Source of the DNA: Antarctobacter heliothermus
Lineage (GTDB): Bacteria > Pseudomonadota > Alphaproteobacteria > Rhodobacterales > Rhodobacteraceae
Assembly: GCF_900188425.1 (NCBI RefSeq)
Contig: NZ_FZON01000006.1
Span: forward strand, 1 to 64,000
Length of the DNA stretch: 64,000 nucleotides
Direction: 5' to 3'
The notes below the pieces were generated by a model, which did no database searches, had not been told where the DNA came from, and saw only the letters and a program-made list of their open reading frames with translations. Shown here piece after piece: positions 36,916 through 48,293 of the stretch. Each line of letters opens with the position of its first letter. Position 1 is the stretch's first letter. A program made the position numbers and the translations under genes.

Positions 36916-37032
36916 CAAATCTCTCCGACTTGCTCCGGACTCCTAGGATATGTCCCCCACCCCGCCGCGATGCAAGCCGCACGACACGCCGGGACAATTG
37001 CAACCCTCGCGCATTTGCGCCATGACGGTTCC

Positions 37033-37737
37033 ATGACGCCCCGTATCAAACCCGAGACAAGCGCGCTTTCCGTCCATCTATTCACGGCGACCGGCGCGGT
37101 TTTTGCCATGCTGGCAATGCTGGCTGCGGTGCGGGAAGAATGGTCGCTGATGTTCCTGTGGCTGGTGGTGGCGTTCGCGGTGGACGGTGTCGATGGGCCG
37201 TTGGCGCGAAAATTTGACGTCAAGACCCATGCGCCCCGGTTTGACGGGGTGCTATTGGATCTGATCATCGATTATCTCACCTACGTTTTCATACCCGCCT
37301 TTGCCCTGTTTCAATCCGGCCTGTTGCCGGGGTGGACCGGGTGGTTTGCCATCATCCTCATCACCTTTTCCAGCGCGATGTATTTCGCCGACAACCGGAT
37401 GAAGACAGCGGACAATTCGTTTCAGGGATTTCCCGGCTGCTGGAACATGCTGGTGTTGGTGCTGTTTGCCATCGAACCCGGATTCTGGGTGATCCTGGTG
37501 CTGGTCACCCTGTTGGCGGTGGCGATGTTCCTGCCGTTGAAGTTCATTCACCCGGTGCGCACCGATCGCTGGCGCGCCGTGTCGCTGCCGGTGGCGCTGG
37601 CCTGGACGATCTTTGCCGGATGGGCGGCCTGGGTGGACTTTCACCCGGCCAGCTGGGCGCATTGGGGGCTGTTGGTGACTTCGGTCTACCTGTTGTTCGC
37701 CGGCATCGCGCAACAGGTCATTCCGGCGCGCGCCTGA
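37033..37737 (+). CDS. pcs: Phosphatidylcholine synthase
   Basis: 234 residues, seven to eight TM segments. CDP-alcohol phosphotransferase motif DGVDGPLARKFDVKTHAPRF followed by DGVLLDLIID, matching DGxxAR(x8)Gx3Dx3D as modified in Pcs. The enzyme makes phosphatidylcholine from CDP-diacylglycerol and choline in one step; typical of Rhizobiales and Rhodobacterales. The ATG at 37033 is in frame with the conserved start. Monocistronic. Confidence 0.95.
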   Translation: MTPRIKPETSALSVHLFTATGAVFAMLAMLAAVREEWSLMFLWLVVAFAVDGVDGPLARKFDVKTHAPRFDGVLLDLIIDYLTYVFIPAFALFQSGLLPGWTGWFAIILITFSSAMYFADNRMKTADNSFQGFPGCWNMLVLVLFAIEPGFWVILVLVTLLAVAMFLPLKFIHPVRTDRWRAVSLPVALAWTIFAGWAAWVDFHPASWAHWGLLVTSVYLLFAGIAQQVIPARA

Positions 37738-37910
37738 CGCGCGGACGCAGACGGCCTATTCCTTGGGCATTGTGAGCACGTCACGGACAAGGGCGATGTC
37801 ACGATCCTTTTACTGTCGGCGAAAAAATGTTTGGGTGGGAAGACATACGGGCTCTGCACCGAAGGCTCCCGCACCGGCGGCCAGGCAGGGCGCGTTTAAG
37901 GAGCCGCCAC

Positions 37911-38720
37911 ATGCACCTTCGCCTGGGATGCCAGATTTCCTTTGAGGTTGCGGCCCCGACGCCGATGATCTTTTTGCTGAACGTCCATTATTCCCGGGCC
38001 AGCGATCTGGAACGGCCCGACCTGCTCCGGACCGATCCTGCCGTCCCGACAGAGGCATACCGCGACGGTTTCGGCAATTGGGCCACGCGGCTTGTCGCGC
38101 CGCCCGGGCCGATGACCGTCTCGACCGAAGGCGCGCTGTTCGACGCCGGATTGTCCGACCCGGTCAACCTGGATGCCCCCCAGACTCCGGTCGAATACCT
38201 GCCCAGCGGGGAGCTCAGCTTTCTACTGCCCAGCCGCTACTGCGAAAGCGACGTGCTGTCGGATTTCGCGTGGGATCGGTTTGGCCAGACCCCGCTGGGC
38301 TGGGCGCGGGTGCAGGCGGTCTGCGACTTTGTGCATAATCATATCCGGTTTGGCTATGAACACTCGCGGCCCACACGCACCGCCGTCGAGGCCCTCAACG
38401 AGGGGGTCGGCGTCTGCCGGGATTTCACCCATCTGGCGGTTGCGCTGTGCCGGGCGCTGAACATCCCGACGCGGTATTGCACCGGCTATGTCAGCGACAT
38501 CGGTCAGAGCACGCCGATCCGGCCAATGGATTTCGCAGCCTGGATGGAGGTCTACCTGGGCGGCCAGTGGTGGACCTTTGACCCGCGCAACAACGACACA
38601 CGATTTGGCCGGGTGTTGATCGCACGCGGCTGCGATGCGGCAGATGTGCCCATGGTCCACAGTTTCGGACGGCACGAACTGACCGGGTTCGAGGTCTGGA
38701 TCGACAGGGTCGACGCATAA
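37911..38720 (+). CDS. Transglutaminase-like cysteine peptidase-fold protein
   Basis: 269 residues, start after AAGGAG. N-terminal beta domain (LGCQISFEVAAPTPMIFLLN), then a transglutaminase-core domain: nucleophile Cys in GVGVCRDFTHLAVALCR, His in MDFAAWMEVYLGG region and Asp in WWTFDPRNND. The His expected before the Trp (usually HAWxE) reads FAAWMEVY, so the catalytic His appears replaced by Ala. Function unknown; many are peptide or cyanophycin-related. Confidence 0.85.
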   Translation: MHLRLGCQISFEVAAPTPMIFLLNVHYSRASDLERPDLLRTDPAVPTEAYRDGFGNWATRLVAPPGPMTVSTEGALFDAGLSDPVNLDAPQTPVEYLPSGELSFLLPSRYCESDVLSDFAWDRFGQTPLGWARVQAVCDFVHNHIRFGYEHSRPTRTAVEALNEGVGVCRDFTHLAVALCRALNIPTRYCTGYVSDIGQSTPIRPMDFAAWMEVYLGGQWWTFDPRNNDTRFGRVLIARGCDAADVPMVHSFGRHELTGFEVWIDRVDA

Positions 38721-38738
38721 GGCGGGGTTTCCCCCGCC
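38721..38738 (+). terminator. Hairpin directly after the transglutaminase-like gene
   Basis: GGCGGGG-TTTC-CCCCGCC starts on the base after the TAA stop. No T-run follows. It lies between two convergent genes and could serve both. Confidence 0.5.
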
Positions 38739-38769
38739 CCCCATTCAGGCAAACTCTCGGACAAGACCG

Positions 38770-40077
38770 TCAGACAAAGCGGTTAACCCAGTTTTCCAAC
38801 CGCTCTTGCCGACCAGAGCGCGGCTCGGGGTTGATGCCCTCGGCCAGCACGCGGGCCTGAATGGCCCCCAGATCGCTGTCCAGCATCGCCTGCGCCCCGG
38901 GCGCGTCCCAGCCCGCATACCTGTCGGTCAGCGCCGTTTCCAGCCCGCCGTCCTCCAGCATGGCCGCCGCCGCCTTGAGGCCCCGCGCGCAGACATCCAT
39001 CCCGCCCACATGGGCCGCAATCAGATCCTCGGCGTCCAGCGACTGGCGCCGCAGCTTGGCGTCGAAATTGGTGCCCCCGGTGGTGAACCCACCCATCTTC
39101 AGCACATGATAATAGGCCAGCGCCACCTCGGGTACGTTGTTGGGAAACTGGTCGGTGTCCCAGCCGGACTGGTAATCGTTTCGATTCATGTCGATCGACC
39201 CCAGCATTCCCTCGGAGGCCGCCAGCGCCAATTCGTGTTCGAACGAATGCCCCGCAAGGATCGCGTGCCCCTGTTCGAGGTTCAGCTTGATCTCACCTTC
39301 CAGGCCGTACTTGCGCAGGAAGCCGATACAGGTCGCCACGTCATAGTCATACTGGTGTTTTGACGGCTCCTGCGGTTTCGGCTCCAGCAGGATCGCGCCG
39401 TCAAAACCGATCTTGTGCTTGTAGTCGACCACCATCGACAAAAAGCGCGCCATGTTGTCGGCCTCGCGCCCGAGATCGGTGTTTAGCAGCGTTTCATAGC
39501 CCTCACGCCCGCCCCAAAGGACGTAGTTCTGCCCGCCAAGTTTCTGCGTGGCGTCGATGCAGCCCTTTACCGTGGCCGCGGCGAAGGCAAAAACCTCCGG
39601 GTCCGGGTTTGTCGCCGCCCCGGACATCCAGCGCCGGTGCGAAAACAGGTTCGCCGTGCCCCAAAGCAGCCGCGTCTTCGACGCCTCCTGCTTGGTCCCG
39701 ATATAGTCGGTGATCTCTTCCAGCGTCGAAAGGTTGTCGGCATAGTTGCCCTGTTCGGGCCGAATATCGGCGTCGTGCCAGCAATAGAACGGCTGGCCCA
39801 GCAGATCGAACATCTCGAACGCCACATCTGCCTTTTGCTTGGCGCGTCCCATGTCGTCCTGCGGGTGCCAGGGCCGGACAAAGGTCTGCCCGCCAAAGGG
39901 ATCTCCGCCCTCCCAGGCAAACGAATGCCACCACGCTACGGCAAAGCGCAGGTGATCTTCCATCCGCTTGCCCATGACCACTTCGTCCGGATTGTAGTGG
40001 TGATAGGCCAGCGGGGTGTCGCTGTCCGGTCCCTCATAGCGGATCGGCGCGATGCCGTCGAAAAATCCCGTGCTCAT
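38770..40077 (-). CDS. xylA: Xylose isomerase
   Basis: 435 residues from ATG 40077, which overlaps the xylB stop by 4 bp. Converts D-xylose to D-xylulose. Class II XylA features: [23 protein letters not shown] (catalytic His), [14 protein letters not shown] (metal-site Glu), [17 protein letters not shown] and [13 protein letters not shown] (metal-site Asp residues). Cytoplasmic tetramer. Second gene of xylBA. Confidence 0.97.
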   Translation of the reverse strand: MSTGFFDGIAPIRYEGPDSDTPLAYHHYNPDEVVMGKRMEDHLRFAVAWWHSFAWEGGDPFGGQTFVRPWHPQDDMGRAKQKADVAFEMFDLLGQPFYCWHDADIRPEQGNYADNLSTLEEITDYIGTKQEASKTRLLWGTANLFSHRRWMSGAATNPDPEVFAFAAATVKGCIDATQKLGGQNYVLWGGREGYETLLNTDLGREADNMARFLSMVVDYKHKIGFDGAILLEPKPQEPSKHQYDYDVATCIGFLRKYGLEGEIKLNLEQGHAILAGHSFEHELALAASEGMLGSIDMNRNDYQSGWDTDQFPNNVPEVALAYYHVLKMGGFTTGGTNFDAKLRRQSLDAEDLIAAHVGGMDVCARGLKAAAAMLEDGGLETALTDRYAGWDAPGAQAMLDSDLGAIQARVLAEGINPEPRSGRQERLENWVNRFV

Positions 40078-41525
40078 GTCAGCCCCCTCATTGCTGGATA
40101 AATCTGATGCCACGACGCATAGGCCGCGTCATAGGCCGCCGTCAGCGCCGCATTTGGCGCGATGGTTTCTCGGATTGGTGGCGGCGCCATGACCTCATCG
40201 ACACTGCCCGCGCCTGTGCCGACCATGGCCAGCCGGGCCGCGCCCAGCGCCGCGCCAAAGTCACCCTTTTCGGGCAGCGCCAAAGGCACGTTCAGCACCG
40301 TTGCCAGCAATTCGACCCAATAGCGCGACTGCGCCCCGCCGCCGATGGCCAGCATCTGGTCCAGCCGCGCGCCCGACGCCTTCAGCGCCTCGGCGCAGTC
40401 GCGCAGGGCAAAGGCAACGCCCTCCATCACCGCGCGCGTCATGTCGCGCCGCGTCGTGCCGACATCTATGTTCAGGAACCCGCCCCGGATGTCGCTATCA
40501 TTGTGCGGCGTGCGTTCGCCGGACAGATAGGGCAGGAACCGCAGGTCTCCCGGACCGTCCAGTGCATCGCCCACCTCTTGCGACAACTCGGCCGGTGTGG
40601 CCCCCGTGACCCGCGACAGCCAGTTCAGACTGTCGGTCGCGGCCAGAATGACGCCCATCTGATACCACTGCCCCGGCACCGCGTGGCAGAACGTGTGGAC
40701 CGCACTTTCGGGCAAGGGCGCATAGCCGTCCCTCCCGGCCAGAACCACGCCAGAGGTGCCCAAAGAGACAAAGCCCGTGCCCTCGCGCATCGCTCCCACG
40801 CCGCAGGCAGACGCCGCGTTGTCCCCCGCCCCGCCGACCACGATCACGTCGCCGGGCATGCCCCAGCGCGCCGCCAGATCGGACCGCAACGTGCCGCCCG
40901 CCTCGCATCCCTCGACAAGGCGCGGCATCTGGTCGGCGGACATTCCCGACATCTCCAGCAGGCGCGCCGACCAGTCGCGCGCGCCCACATCCAGCCAGAC
41001 AGTGCCGGCGCTGTCGGACATGTCGGCAAACCGCGCCCCCGTGAGGTGAAAGTTCATGTAGGCCGCCGGCAACAGGACAGAGGCGACACGGGCAAACACC
41101 TCCGGCTCATGCCGGGCCACCCATAGCAATTTCGGGGCCGTGAAGCCGGGAAAGACAATATTGCCAGACAGCGACCGCACCCCGTCCGTGGCGTCTAGCT
41201 CTGCGGCCTCAACCGCGCTGCGGGTGTCGTTCCACAGGATACAGGGTCGCAGCACCGCACCGCTGTCATCCAGCAAGGTCGCGCCGTGCATATGGCCGGA
41301 CACGCCGATGCCACGCACCTGTGCAATGGCCTGCGGATGCGCGGCGGCCAATTCAACCAGTGCGGCATCTACCGCCGCCACCCAATCCGCCGGATCTTGC
41401 TCGGACCAGCCGGGATGCGGGTGAACCGGCGCATAGGCCCGCTGTGCGCTGCCCAGCGGCACGCCCGCGCCATCGATCAGCAGGGCGCGCAGCCCCGAGG
41501 TCCCCAGATCCAGACCGACAAACAT
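40074..41525 (-). CDS. xylB: Xylulokinase
   Basis: 483 residues from ATG 41525, with GGAGG about 8 bp upstream. FGGY family: [18 protein letters not shown] at the N-terminus, [22 protein letters not shown], the phosphate-binding [14 protein letters not shown] and C-terminal [18 protein letters not shown]. Phosphorylates D-xylulose for the pentose phosphate pathway. First gene of xylBA. No xylose transporter or regulator is in the window. Confidence 0.96.
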   Translation of the reverse strand: MFVGLDLGTSGLRALLIDGAGVPLGSAQRAYAPVHPHPGWSEQDPADWVAAVDAALVELAAAHPQAIAQVRGIGVSGHMHGATLLDDSGAVLRPCILWNDTRSAVEAAELDATDGVRSLSGNIVFPGFTAPKLLWVARHEPEVFARVASVLLPAAYMNFHLTGARFADMSDSAGTVWLDVGARDWSARLLEMSGMSADQMPRLVEGCEAGGTLRSDLAARWGMPGDVIVVGGAGDNAASACGVGAMREGTGFVSLGTSGVVLAGRDGYAPLPESAVHTFCHAVPGQWYQMGVILAATDSLNWLSRVTGATPAELSQEVGDALDGPGDLRFLPYLSGERTPHNDSDIRGGFLNIDVGTTRRDMTRAVMEGVAFALRDCAEALKASGARLDQMLAIGGGAQSRYWVELLATVLNVPLALPEKGDFGAALGAARLAMVGTGAGSVDEVMAPPPIRETIAPNAALTAAYDAAYASWHQIYPAMRGLT

Positions 41526-41606
41526 AACCATCCCTCCATTGCTGACGTTCACGAGAACCAACATGAGGGCAGAGTGTCAAATCGCCGGCACGAAAAAACC
41601 CGCAAC

Positions 41607-41622
41607 CTTGCATCGTTGCAAG
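41607..41622. promoter_or_regulatory. LacI-family-type operator upstream of xylB
   Basis: CTTGCATCGTTGCAAG, a near-perfect 16-bp palindrome with the central CG that is typical of LacI/GalR-family sites. It lies 81 bp before the xylB start. XylR in many alphaproteobacteria is a LacI-family repressor, so this is a likely XylR site; the regulator gene itself is not in the window. Confidence 0.6.
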
Positions 41623-41736
41623 CGTCACGGGCCGCTTTCAGATTTCTGAGAGTTTTCCATCACCGCTGGCCAAAGGCGCAACGGCCAAGGGACGGCGGGC
41701 GGGGCGTCGTTCCGGCCAAAGGCCGGGACCAGCGTC

Positions 41737-41810
41737 GTCCGTCGAACCGGACGCAAAATCAAAGTCCGTCGACCCGGACGCAATAAACAATGTCCGTCGA
41801 CCCGGGCGCA
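41737..41810. repeat. Three direct 19-bp repeats between ubiK and xylB
   Basis: GTCCGTCGAACCGGACGCA at 41737, GTCCGTCGACCCGGACGCA at 41764 and GTCCGTCGACCCGGGCGCA at 41792, spaced 27 and 28 bp. Each unit carries the short inverted repeat GTCCG...CGGAC. The differing spacing argues against a coding repeat. A CCGGCC-AAA-GGCCGG hairpin lies just before it at 41712-41726. Confidence 0.8.
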
Positions 41811-41842
41811 GTCTTCCGCCCGATGCCCCGGACAATCAGGCC

Positions 41843-42082
41843 TCAGCCCTTGTCCAGCGCGTCCAGCCGCGCCTTCAACGCCTCGTTCTCTTCGCGCGCC
41901 TTCTGCGCCATGGCGCGCACCGCGTCGAACTCTTCGCGGGTCACAAAATCGCGATCCGCCAGCCAGCGGTCCACCAACGACTTCATCGCGGTCTCTGCCT
42001 CGTCCTTGGCCCCCTGCGCCACGCCCATGGCGTTGGTCATCAGCTGGCTCAGATCCTCGAAAACCTTGTTACGCGTTTGCAT
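41843..42082 (-). CDS. ubiK: UbiK-family accessory factor (BMFP)
   Basis: 79 residues. An amphipathic N-terminal helix ([16 protein letters not shown]) and a C-terminal coiled coil with the family motif [24 protein letters not shown] (read in blocks). Membrane-fusogenic small protein that supports ubiquinone synthesis together with UbiJ. Divergent from lgt with 94 bp between. Confidence 0.92.
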   Translation of the reverse strand: MQTRNKVFEDLSQLMTNAMGVAQGAKDEAETAMKSLVDRWLADRDFVTREEFDAVRAMAQKAREENEALKARLDALDKG

Positions 42083-42176
42083 GGGTCACTCCGCCGTTGC
42101 ATTCCGTTCATATATGGTCCCCCAAGGCGCAACCCTCAAGGTTGACTTTGCCGCCACACAAGAGGCAACAGGACGC

Positions 42177-43094
42177 ATGCAGGCAGTGATCCCTTTCCCC
42201 GACCTCTCATCCGAGGTCTTTTCAATCGCGCTCTTCGGCTTTGAATTTGCGCTACGCTGGTACGCGCTGGCCTATATCGCGGGCATCCTGATCGGCTGGC
42301 GGCTGGCCGTCTGGACGGTCAAGCGCGCCCATCTGTGGGCCAATGACACCCCGCCCATGACCCCGCGCCAGATCGAGGATCTGCTGACATGGGTCATCCT
42401 TGGAATCATCCTTGGCGGGCGACTGGGTTTCGTTTTCTTCTACATGCCCGGCTATTACGTGGCCAACCCGCTAGAAATCCCGATGATCTGGCAGGGCGGC
42501 ATGGCCTTTCACGGCGGGCTGCTGGGCGTGGTCTTTGCGGTCTGGATCTTCTGCGCGCGCAACAAGGTGCCGCAGGCCTCTGCTGCGGACATGCTGGCGC
42601 TGGCCACACCCGTGGGCCTGCTGCTGGGCCGTATCGCCAATTTCATCAATGCCGAGCTTTGGGGCCGCCCCTCGGACCTGCCTTGGGCGGTGATCTTTCC
42701 CGGCCAAATGGCGCAGGATTGCGGCCAACCGCTGGGAGAGCTTTGCGCCCGCCACCCCTCGCAACTCTACGAGGCGACGCTGGAGGGGCTTTTGCTGCTG
42801 ATCATCCTGCTGGTGATGGTGCATCGCGGATGGCTGAAACGCCCCGGCGCGGTCGCGGGGACATTTTTCATGGGCTACGGCATCGGTCGGTTCATCGTCG
42901 AGTTTTTCCGCCAGCCCGACGCACAATTCCAGGCGGTCGGCAACCCGCTGGGCCTTGCCCTTCATGTGAACGGCTATGGCCTGACCATGGGCCAGTTGCT
43001 GACCCTGCCGATGATCGCAGGCGGCGCGCTGGCGATCCGGTTCGCCCTGCGGCGCGCCCGCAACGCCCCCGCCGGGGCCGACCAGACAACGTGA
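42177..43094 (+). CDS. lgt: Prolipoprotein diacylglyceryl transferase
   Basis: 305 residues from ATG 42177. Seven TM segments. [14 protein letters not shown] near the start, [20 protein letters not shown] (catalytic His), and the Lgt signature [20 protein letters not shown], then HPSQLYEA. Adds diacylglycerol to lipobox Cys of prolipoproteins. First gene of lgt-midA-pgeF. Stop overlaps the GTG of the next gene by 4 bp (GTGA). Confidence 0.97.
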   Translation: MQAVIPFPDLSSEVFSIALFGFEFALRWYALAYIAGILIGWRLAVWTVKRAHLWANDTPPMTPRQIEDLLTWVILGIILGGRLGFVFFYMPGYYVANPLEIPMIWQGGMAFHGGLLGVVFAVWIFCARNKVPQASAADMLALATPVGLLLGRIANFINAELWGRPSDLPWAVIFPGQMAQDCGQPLGELCARHPSQLYEATLEGLLLLIILLVMVHRGWLKRPGAVAGTFFMGYGIGRFIVEFFRQPDAQFQAVGNPLGLALHVNGYGLTMGQLLTLPMIAGGALAIRFALRRARNAPAGADQTT

Positions 43095-44164
43095 CCACGC
43101 CGCTCGCCGATATCCTCGCCCGCCAGATTGCAACCACCGGGCCGATGACGCTGGCCGACTACATGGCGGCCTGCCTGATGCACCCGCAGCACGGCTATTA
43201 CAGCACCCGTGACCCGCTGGGCGCAGGGGGCGATTTCACCACCGCGCCCGAAATCAGCCAGATGTTCGGTGAAGTGCTGGGCCTGTCGCTGGCGCAAAGC
43301 TGGCTGGATCAGGGCGCGCCCACGCCTTTTATACTGGCGGAACTGGGACCGGGGCGCGGCACGCTGATGGCCGACATCCTGCGCGCCACCGCCCGCGTCC
43401 CCGGCTTTCACGCCGCCGCCCGCCTGCATCTGGTCGAAACCTCGCCCAGCCTGCGCGCCGAACAGGCCAAACGCCTGCCACAGGCCACTTGGCACGACGC
43501 GGTCCAGACCCTGCCCGACGGCCCGCTGTACCTTGTCGCCAACGAATTTTTCGACGCCCTGCCGGTCCGCCAGTTCCAACGCGACGGTGAGGACTGGCGC
43601 GAGCGCGTGGTCGGCCTGCACGACGATCACCTCGTGCTGGGTCTTGCCGCCCCGGCACCGCAACCCGGTCTGATCCACCGGCAGGACGACACCAAAGACG
43701 GCGACCTTGTCGAAACCTGCGCCCCCGGTCAGGCCATCGCCGCCGTCCTTGGCGCGCGCATCGCGACACAGGGCGGCATCGCCCTGCTGATTGACTATGG
43801 CGACTGGCGATCCCTCGGCGATACAATACAGGCGCTCAAGGGCCACGCGCCCGTCGATCCCTTTGCGCTGCCGGGCGAATCGGACCTGACCACCCATGTG
43901 GATTTTGAGGCACTCGCCCGCGCCGCCACCCCCGGTGCACACACGCTACTGACCCCGCAGGGCGTCTTTCTGGAACGCCTCGGCATCACCCAGCGGGCGC
44001 AGGCACTGGCCAAATCGCTCAGCGGCGCGGCGCTCGACAGCCACATTGCCGCACATCGCCGGTTGACGCACCCGGACGAAATGGGATCACTGTTCAAGAC
44101 ACTCGCCCTGCTGCCGCAGGGTGCCCCGCCACCCCCCGGACTGGAGCTGCGCCCCACGCCATGA
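43091..44164 (+). CDS. MidA/NDUFAF7-family SAM-dependent methyltransferase
   Basis: 357 residues from GTG 43091. [21 protein letters not shown] and [18 protein letters not shown] are hallmarks; the SAM-binding loop is [18 protein letters not shown], and [14 protein letters not shown] follows. In mitochondria NDUFAF7 methylates an Arg of a complex I subunit, so a role in respiratory complex I assembly is likely here. GTGA and ATGA overlaps on both sides. Confidence 0.93.
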   Translation: MTTPLADILARQIATTGPMTLADYMAACLMHPQHGYYSTRDPLGAGGDFTTAPEISQMFGEVLGLSLAQSWLDQGAPTPFILAELGPGRGTLMADILRATARVPGFHAAARLHLVETSPSLRAEQAKRLPQATWHDAVQTLPDGPLYLVANEFFDALPVRQFQRDGEDWRERVVGLHDDHLVLGLAAPAPQPGLIHRQDDTKDGDLVETCAPGQAIAAVLGARIATQGGIALLIDYGDWRSLGDTIQALKGHAPVDPFALPGESDLTTHVDFEALARAATPGAHTLLTPQGVFLERLGITQRAQALAKSLSGAALDSHIAAHRRLTHPDEMGSLFKTLALLPQGAPPPPGLELRPTP

Positions 44165-44916
44165 CGCTCGAGATCATCACCTCGAACAGCCTCGCACCGT
44201 TCCGCCACGGGTTCTTTACCCGCAAGGGCGGCGCGTCGTCGGGCATCTTTGCCGGGCTGAACTGCGGCACGGGATCGACCGACCAGAGCGAAATCGTCGC
44301 GATCAACCGCGCCCGCGTGGCCGACGCGGTCGAGGTCGTGCCAGACCAGCTGGCAACCGTCCACCAGGTGCATTCCGCTGACGCCATCACCGTGGATGGC
44401 CCGCTGCCCGATCCGCGCCCCAAGGCGGACGCGCTGGTCAGCGCGACGCCAGGTGTGGCGCTGGGAGTGCTGACCGCCGATTGCCAGCCGGTGCTGTTTG
44501 CCGATCCCGACGCAGGCGTTGTCGGCGCAGCCCATGCGGGATGGCGCGGCGCGCGCGACGGGGTGCTGGAGGCGACGATTGACGCGATGGTGACCCTTGG
44601 CGCCACCCGCGACGGCATCCGCGCCGTCATCGGCCCCACGATCAGCCAACGCGCCTATGAGGTCGGCCCCGAGTTCTTTGAGGATTTCGTCGCCGAAGAT
44701 CCCGCCAACACGCGCTTTTTCGCGGGCGGATCAGACGACCGGATGATGTTCGACCTGCCCGCCTACGGGCTGCACCGCCTGCGTGAGGCCGGGGTAGAGG
44801 CGGAATGGACACGCCACTGCACCTATTCCGACCCGGATTTGTTCTACTCCTACCGCCGCGCCACTCACGCGCGTGAGGCGGATTATGGCCGGCTGATCTC
44901 TGTCATTCGGCTCTAG
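44161..44916 (+). CDS. pgeF: Peptidoglycan editing factor PgeF (YfiH, multicopper polyphenol oxidase-like)
   Basis: 251 residues. RHGFFTRKGGASSGIFAGLN at the N-terminus, metal-site residues in HQVHSADAI (His), LTADCQPVLFADP (Cys) and AAHAGWRGARDGVLEATI (His). Related proteins act as purine nucleoside phosphorylases/adenosine deaminases or remove wrong peptidoglycan residues. Third gene of the lgt operon, ATGA coupled. Confidence 0.93.
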   Translation: MTLEIITSNSLAPFRHGFFTRKGGASSGIFAGLNCGTGSTDQSEIVAINRARVADAVEVVPDQLATVHQVHSADAITVDGPLPDPRPKADALVSATPGVALGVLTADCQPVLFADPDAGVVGAAHAGWRGARDGVLEATIDAMVTLGATRDGIRAVIGPTISQRAYEVGPEFFEDFVAEDPANTRFFAGGSDDRMMFDLPAYGLHRLREAGVEAEWTRHCTYSDPDLFYSYRRATHAREADYGRLISVIRL

Positions 44917-45036
44917 CGACCGCGTCAGCCTGCCCTTGGGAAACAATCCGCCTTTCCACACGGCATTGTCCCAATACTGCCGCAATTCGCTGCGATTTGT
45001 ATGGACAGCCCGTCGGTTAAGGTAAGAGGAGCCCCC

Positions 45037-45192
45037 ATGAAACCGCAACGCCGCTTTGTCGCATCCATCATCGCCACCGCCAAATCGGGCGCACCCTGCC
45101 TGCCGTTTGAACGCGGCGCACCGCGCGCGCAGATGATCGCCCGCCGCACGGATGCCGCACAATCCCAGCCGAAAACCGCAAAACGCGCCTGA
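45037..45192 (+). CDS. Small conserved-looking basic protein
   Basis: 51 residues, start after a good AGAGGAG site. Reads MKPQRRFVASIIATAKSGAP then CLPFERGAPRAQMIARR, a pattern (MxxRRxFVxSIIATAK...PWxRG.R) that I associate with small Roseobacter hypothetical proteins. Strongly basic, no TM. Function unknown; possibly nucleic-acid binding. Confidence 0.65.
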   Translation: MKPQRRFVASIIATAKSGAPCLPFERGAPRAQMIARRTDAAQSQPKTAKRA

Positions 45193-45532
45193 GGCGCGGC
45201 ACCGCCGCCCTTCACTCCCCGGCCACTCCCCCCGCCACTCCCCGGCGAGGCGCTGCACCAGCGCCTTGCCCCACGACACGAACGACACCAAAGTCCAAAG
45301 CCAGAGATTCGCCACAACTTGCCGGTGAATGTGGCGGAATCGTCCCTGCGTGCCCGACAATCCCGCACAGGCTGCCGCATTGTCACGCGAAACCATGCCC
45401 CCCTTGCGCCAATTTTGACAACATCTGCCAATTGCGGCCAGATTGGCACCAGTCAGATGCGTTGTTTCAATCGTCCGTCTGTCGTTGTTGGTGGGGGCCA
45501 ACACGGATGTGACCCTTTGCCGGGGTGTTCAC
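45193..45532. other. 340-bp gap before the Hint gene
   Basis: No gene seen. It holds a C-rich stretch with repeated CACTCCCCGGC near 45213-45245 and a perfect inverted repeat TGCCAAT-N9-ATTGGCA at 45426-45448, 84 bp before the Hint gene start. The latter may be an operator. Confidence 0.4.
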
Positions 45533-46336
45533 ATGACACGTCTCCACCGTGGCCTCTCGGGAATTGCCCCGATGGCCGATACTGCTCTCTCTTCTCCCGT
45601 CCTGCCGGACAGGGAGATCTCTCCGGACGGGCGACCTCGTCGCGCAGGCTCTCTCATGCGCAAATACGAGGTCGCCGCCCTGCTCCCTGATCTCACGGTC
45701 TCTTTCACGCAACACGTCGCCCCCGCGTCCTCCCTGTTCGAGGAATGCGCCACCGCCCTGGCGCGCGGCACGCTGATCGAAACAGTGCGCGGCGCCGTCG
45801 CGATCGAGGACATCGTCCCCGGTGACTACATCGAAACCGCGCGCGGCGCCGTGCCGGTCACCTGGATCGGCTCGACCACCTATGTGCCGGGCCATGACCA
45901 GTCGGCCACGACGCTGACCCATATGACGCGGATCACCAGCGACGCCTTCGGCATGGGACATCCGCCGATGGACCTGCTGCTGGGCCCCGCCGCCCGCATG
46001 GTGGTACGCCATCCACGGCTGGAGGATCTTCTGGGCAAGGATTGCGTGCTGGCACCAGTGCGCGACTATATCGACGGCGACCGCTATTTGCAGGTGACGC
46101 CGATGGGGACCGTGCAACTGTTCCACCTGATGGTGCAGCGCCACACCACCATCCGCATCGGCGGCGTGGAATTGGAAACCTATCACCCCGGAAACACCGC
46201 CGGTCAGGCACTGGGCCAGAACATGCGCGCCCTGTTTCTCAGCATGTTCCCCAACATCACCGATCTCGACGACTTCGGACAGGTCGACATGACCCGCACC
46301 GCGCGCGAGGTGGTCGACCGGCTCGTCACTGTCTGA
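45533..46336 (+). CDS. Hint-domain protein
   Basis: 267 residues from ATG 45533 (start uncertain; no strong ribosome-binding site). The Hint domain spans about 75-240: ARGTLIETVRGAVAIEDIVP, GDYIETARGAVPVTWIGST, MGHPPMDLLLGPAARMVVRH and YLQVTPMGTVQLFHLMVQRH. The family in Rhodobacteraceae is often linked to haemolysin-type calcium-binding proteins, but no such repeats occur here. The usual Cys at the splice position is absent (A in CATALARGT is preceded by C), so self-cleavage is uncertain. Confidence 0.8.
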   Translation: MTRLHRGLSGIAPMADTALSSPVLPDREISPDGRPRRAGSLMRKYEVAALLPDLTVSFTQHVAPASSLFEECATALARGTLIETVRGAVAIEDIVPGDYIETARGAVPVTWIGSTTYVPGHDQSATTLTHMTRITSDAFGMGHPPMDLLLGPAARMVVRHPRLEDLLGKDCVLAPVRDYIDGDRYLQVTPMGTVQLFHLMVQRHTTIRIGGVELETYHPGNTAGQALGQNMRALFLSMFPNITDLDDFGQVDMTRTAREVVDRLVTV

Positions 46337-46352
46337 GAGGTCAACGCCGATG

Positions 46353-46402
46353 TTTCTTCTGGCCGCAAATATCCCGGGGAGCGCGAGGGGCTGGCCCCTC
46401 GC
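46353..46402 (-). repeat. Dispersed 3' element, copy C
   Basis: On the minus strand, 9 nt after the Lrp-gene stop: hairpin GCGAGGGG-CCAG-CCCCTCGC at 46402-46383, then a tail with CCCGGGATATTTGCGGCCAG and AAGAAA. Also lies 16 bp after the Hint gene on the plus strand. Confidence 0.75.
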
Positions 46403-46411
46403 TCCTGCGCG

Positions 46412-48083
<1,672 letters not shown>

Positions 48084-48105
48084 AGCCCCGAACCCTGACC
48101 GCAAT

Positions 48106-48137
48106 AAAGCCCGACACCCCAAGTGCCGGGCTTTTTT
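48106..48137 (+). terminator. trxB intrinsic terminator
   Basis: Stem AAAGCCCGACAC / GTGCCGGGCTTT with one A-C mismatch, loop CCCAA-like, followed by six T. Lies 22 bp after the trxB stop. A clear Rho-independent terminator. Confidence 0.9.
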
Positions 48138-48230
48138 CATGGGATCGCAACCGGACCTCCCCCGCCCTCCAGCAATGCGCCCGCTGCATCACGGCATTTC
48201 GGCAACAATGCTCTCATGCACCAGTTTTGG

Positions 48231-48274
48231 GGTTTCTGCATTTGCGAAACCGTGTATTGCGTTCAGCATTGAAC
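48231..48274. promoter_or_regulatory. Two inverted repeats before the wHTH-Sat-CysC gene
   Basis: GGTTTC-N9-GAAACC at 48231-48251 and GTTCA-GCAT-TGAAC at 48261-48274. The second ends 19 bp before the ATG. Both are placed where a repressor would act; the encoded protein itself has an N-terminal DNA-binding domain, so autoregulation is possible but unproven. Confidence 0.4.
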
Positions 48275-48293
48275 ACACTTTGAGTCGCCTGAC

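Noticed and set aside
41737-41810. CRISPR array
   Set aside because: Only three short repeats with 8-9-bp gaps and no cas genes; spacers are far too short.
42389-43090. Plus-strand frame extending MidA upstream through lgt
   Set aside because: It is the out-of-frame reading of lgt; the GTG at 43091 overlapping the lgt stop is the natural start.
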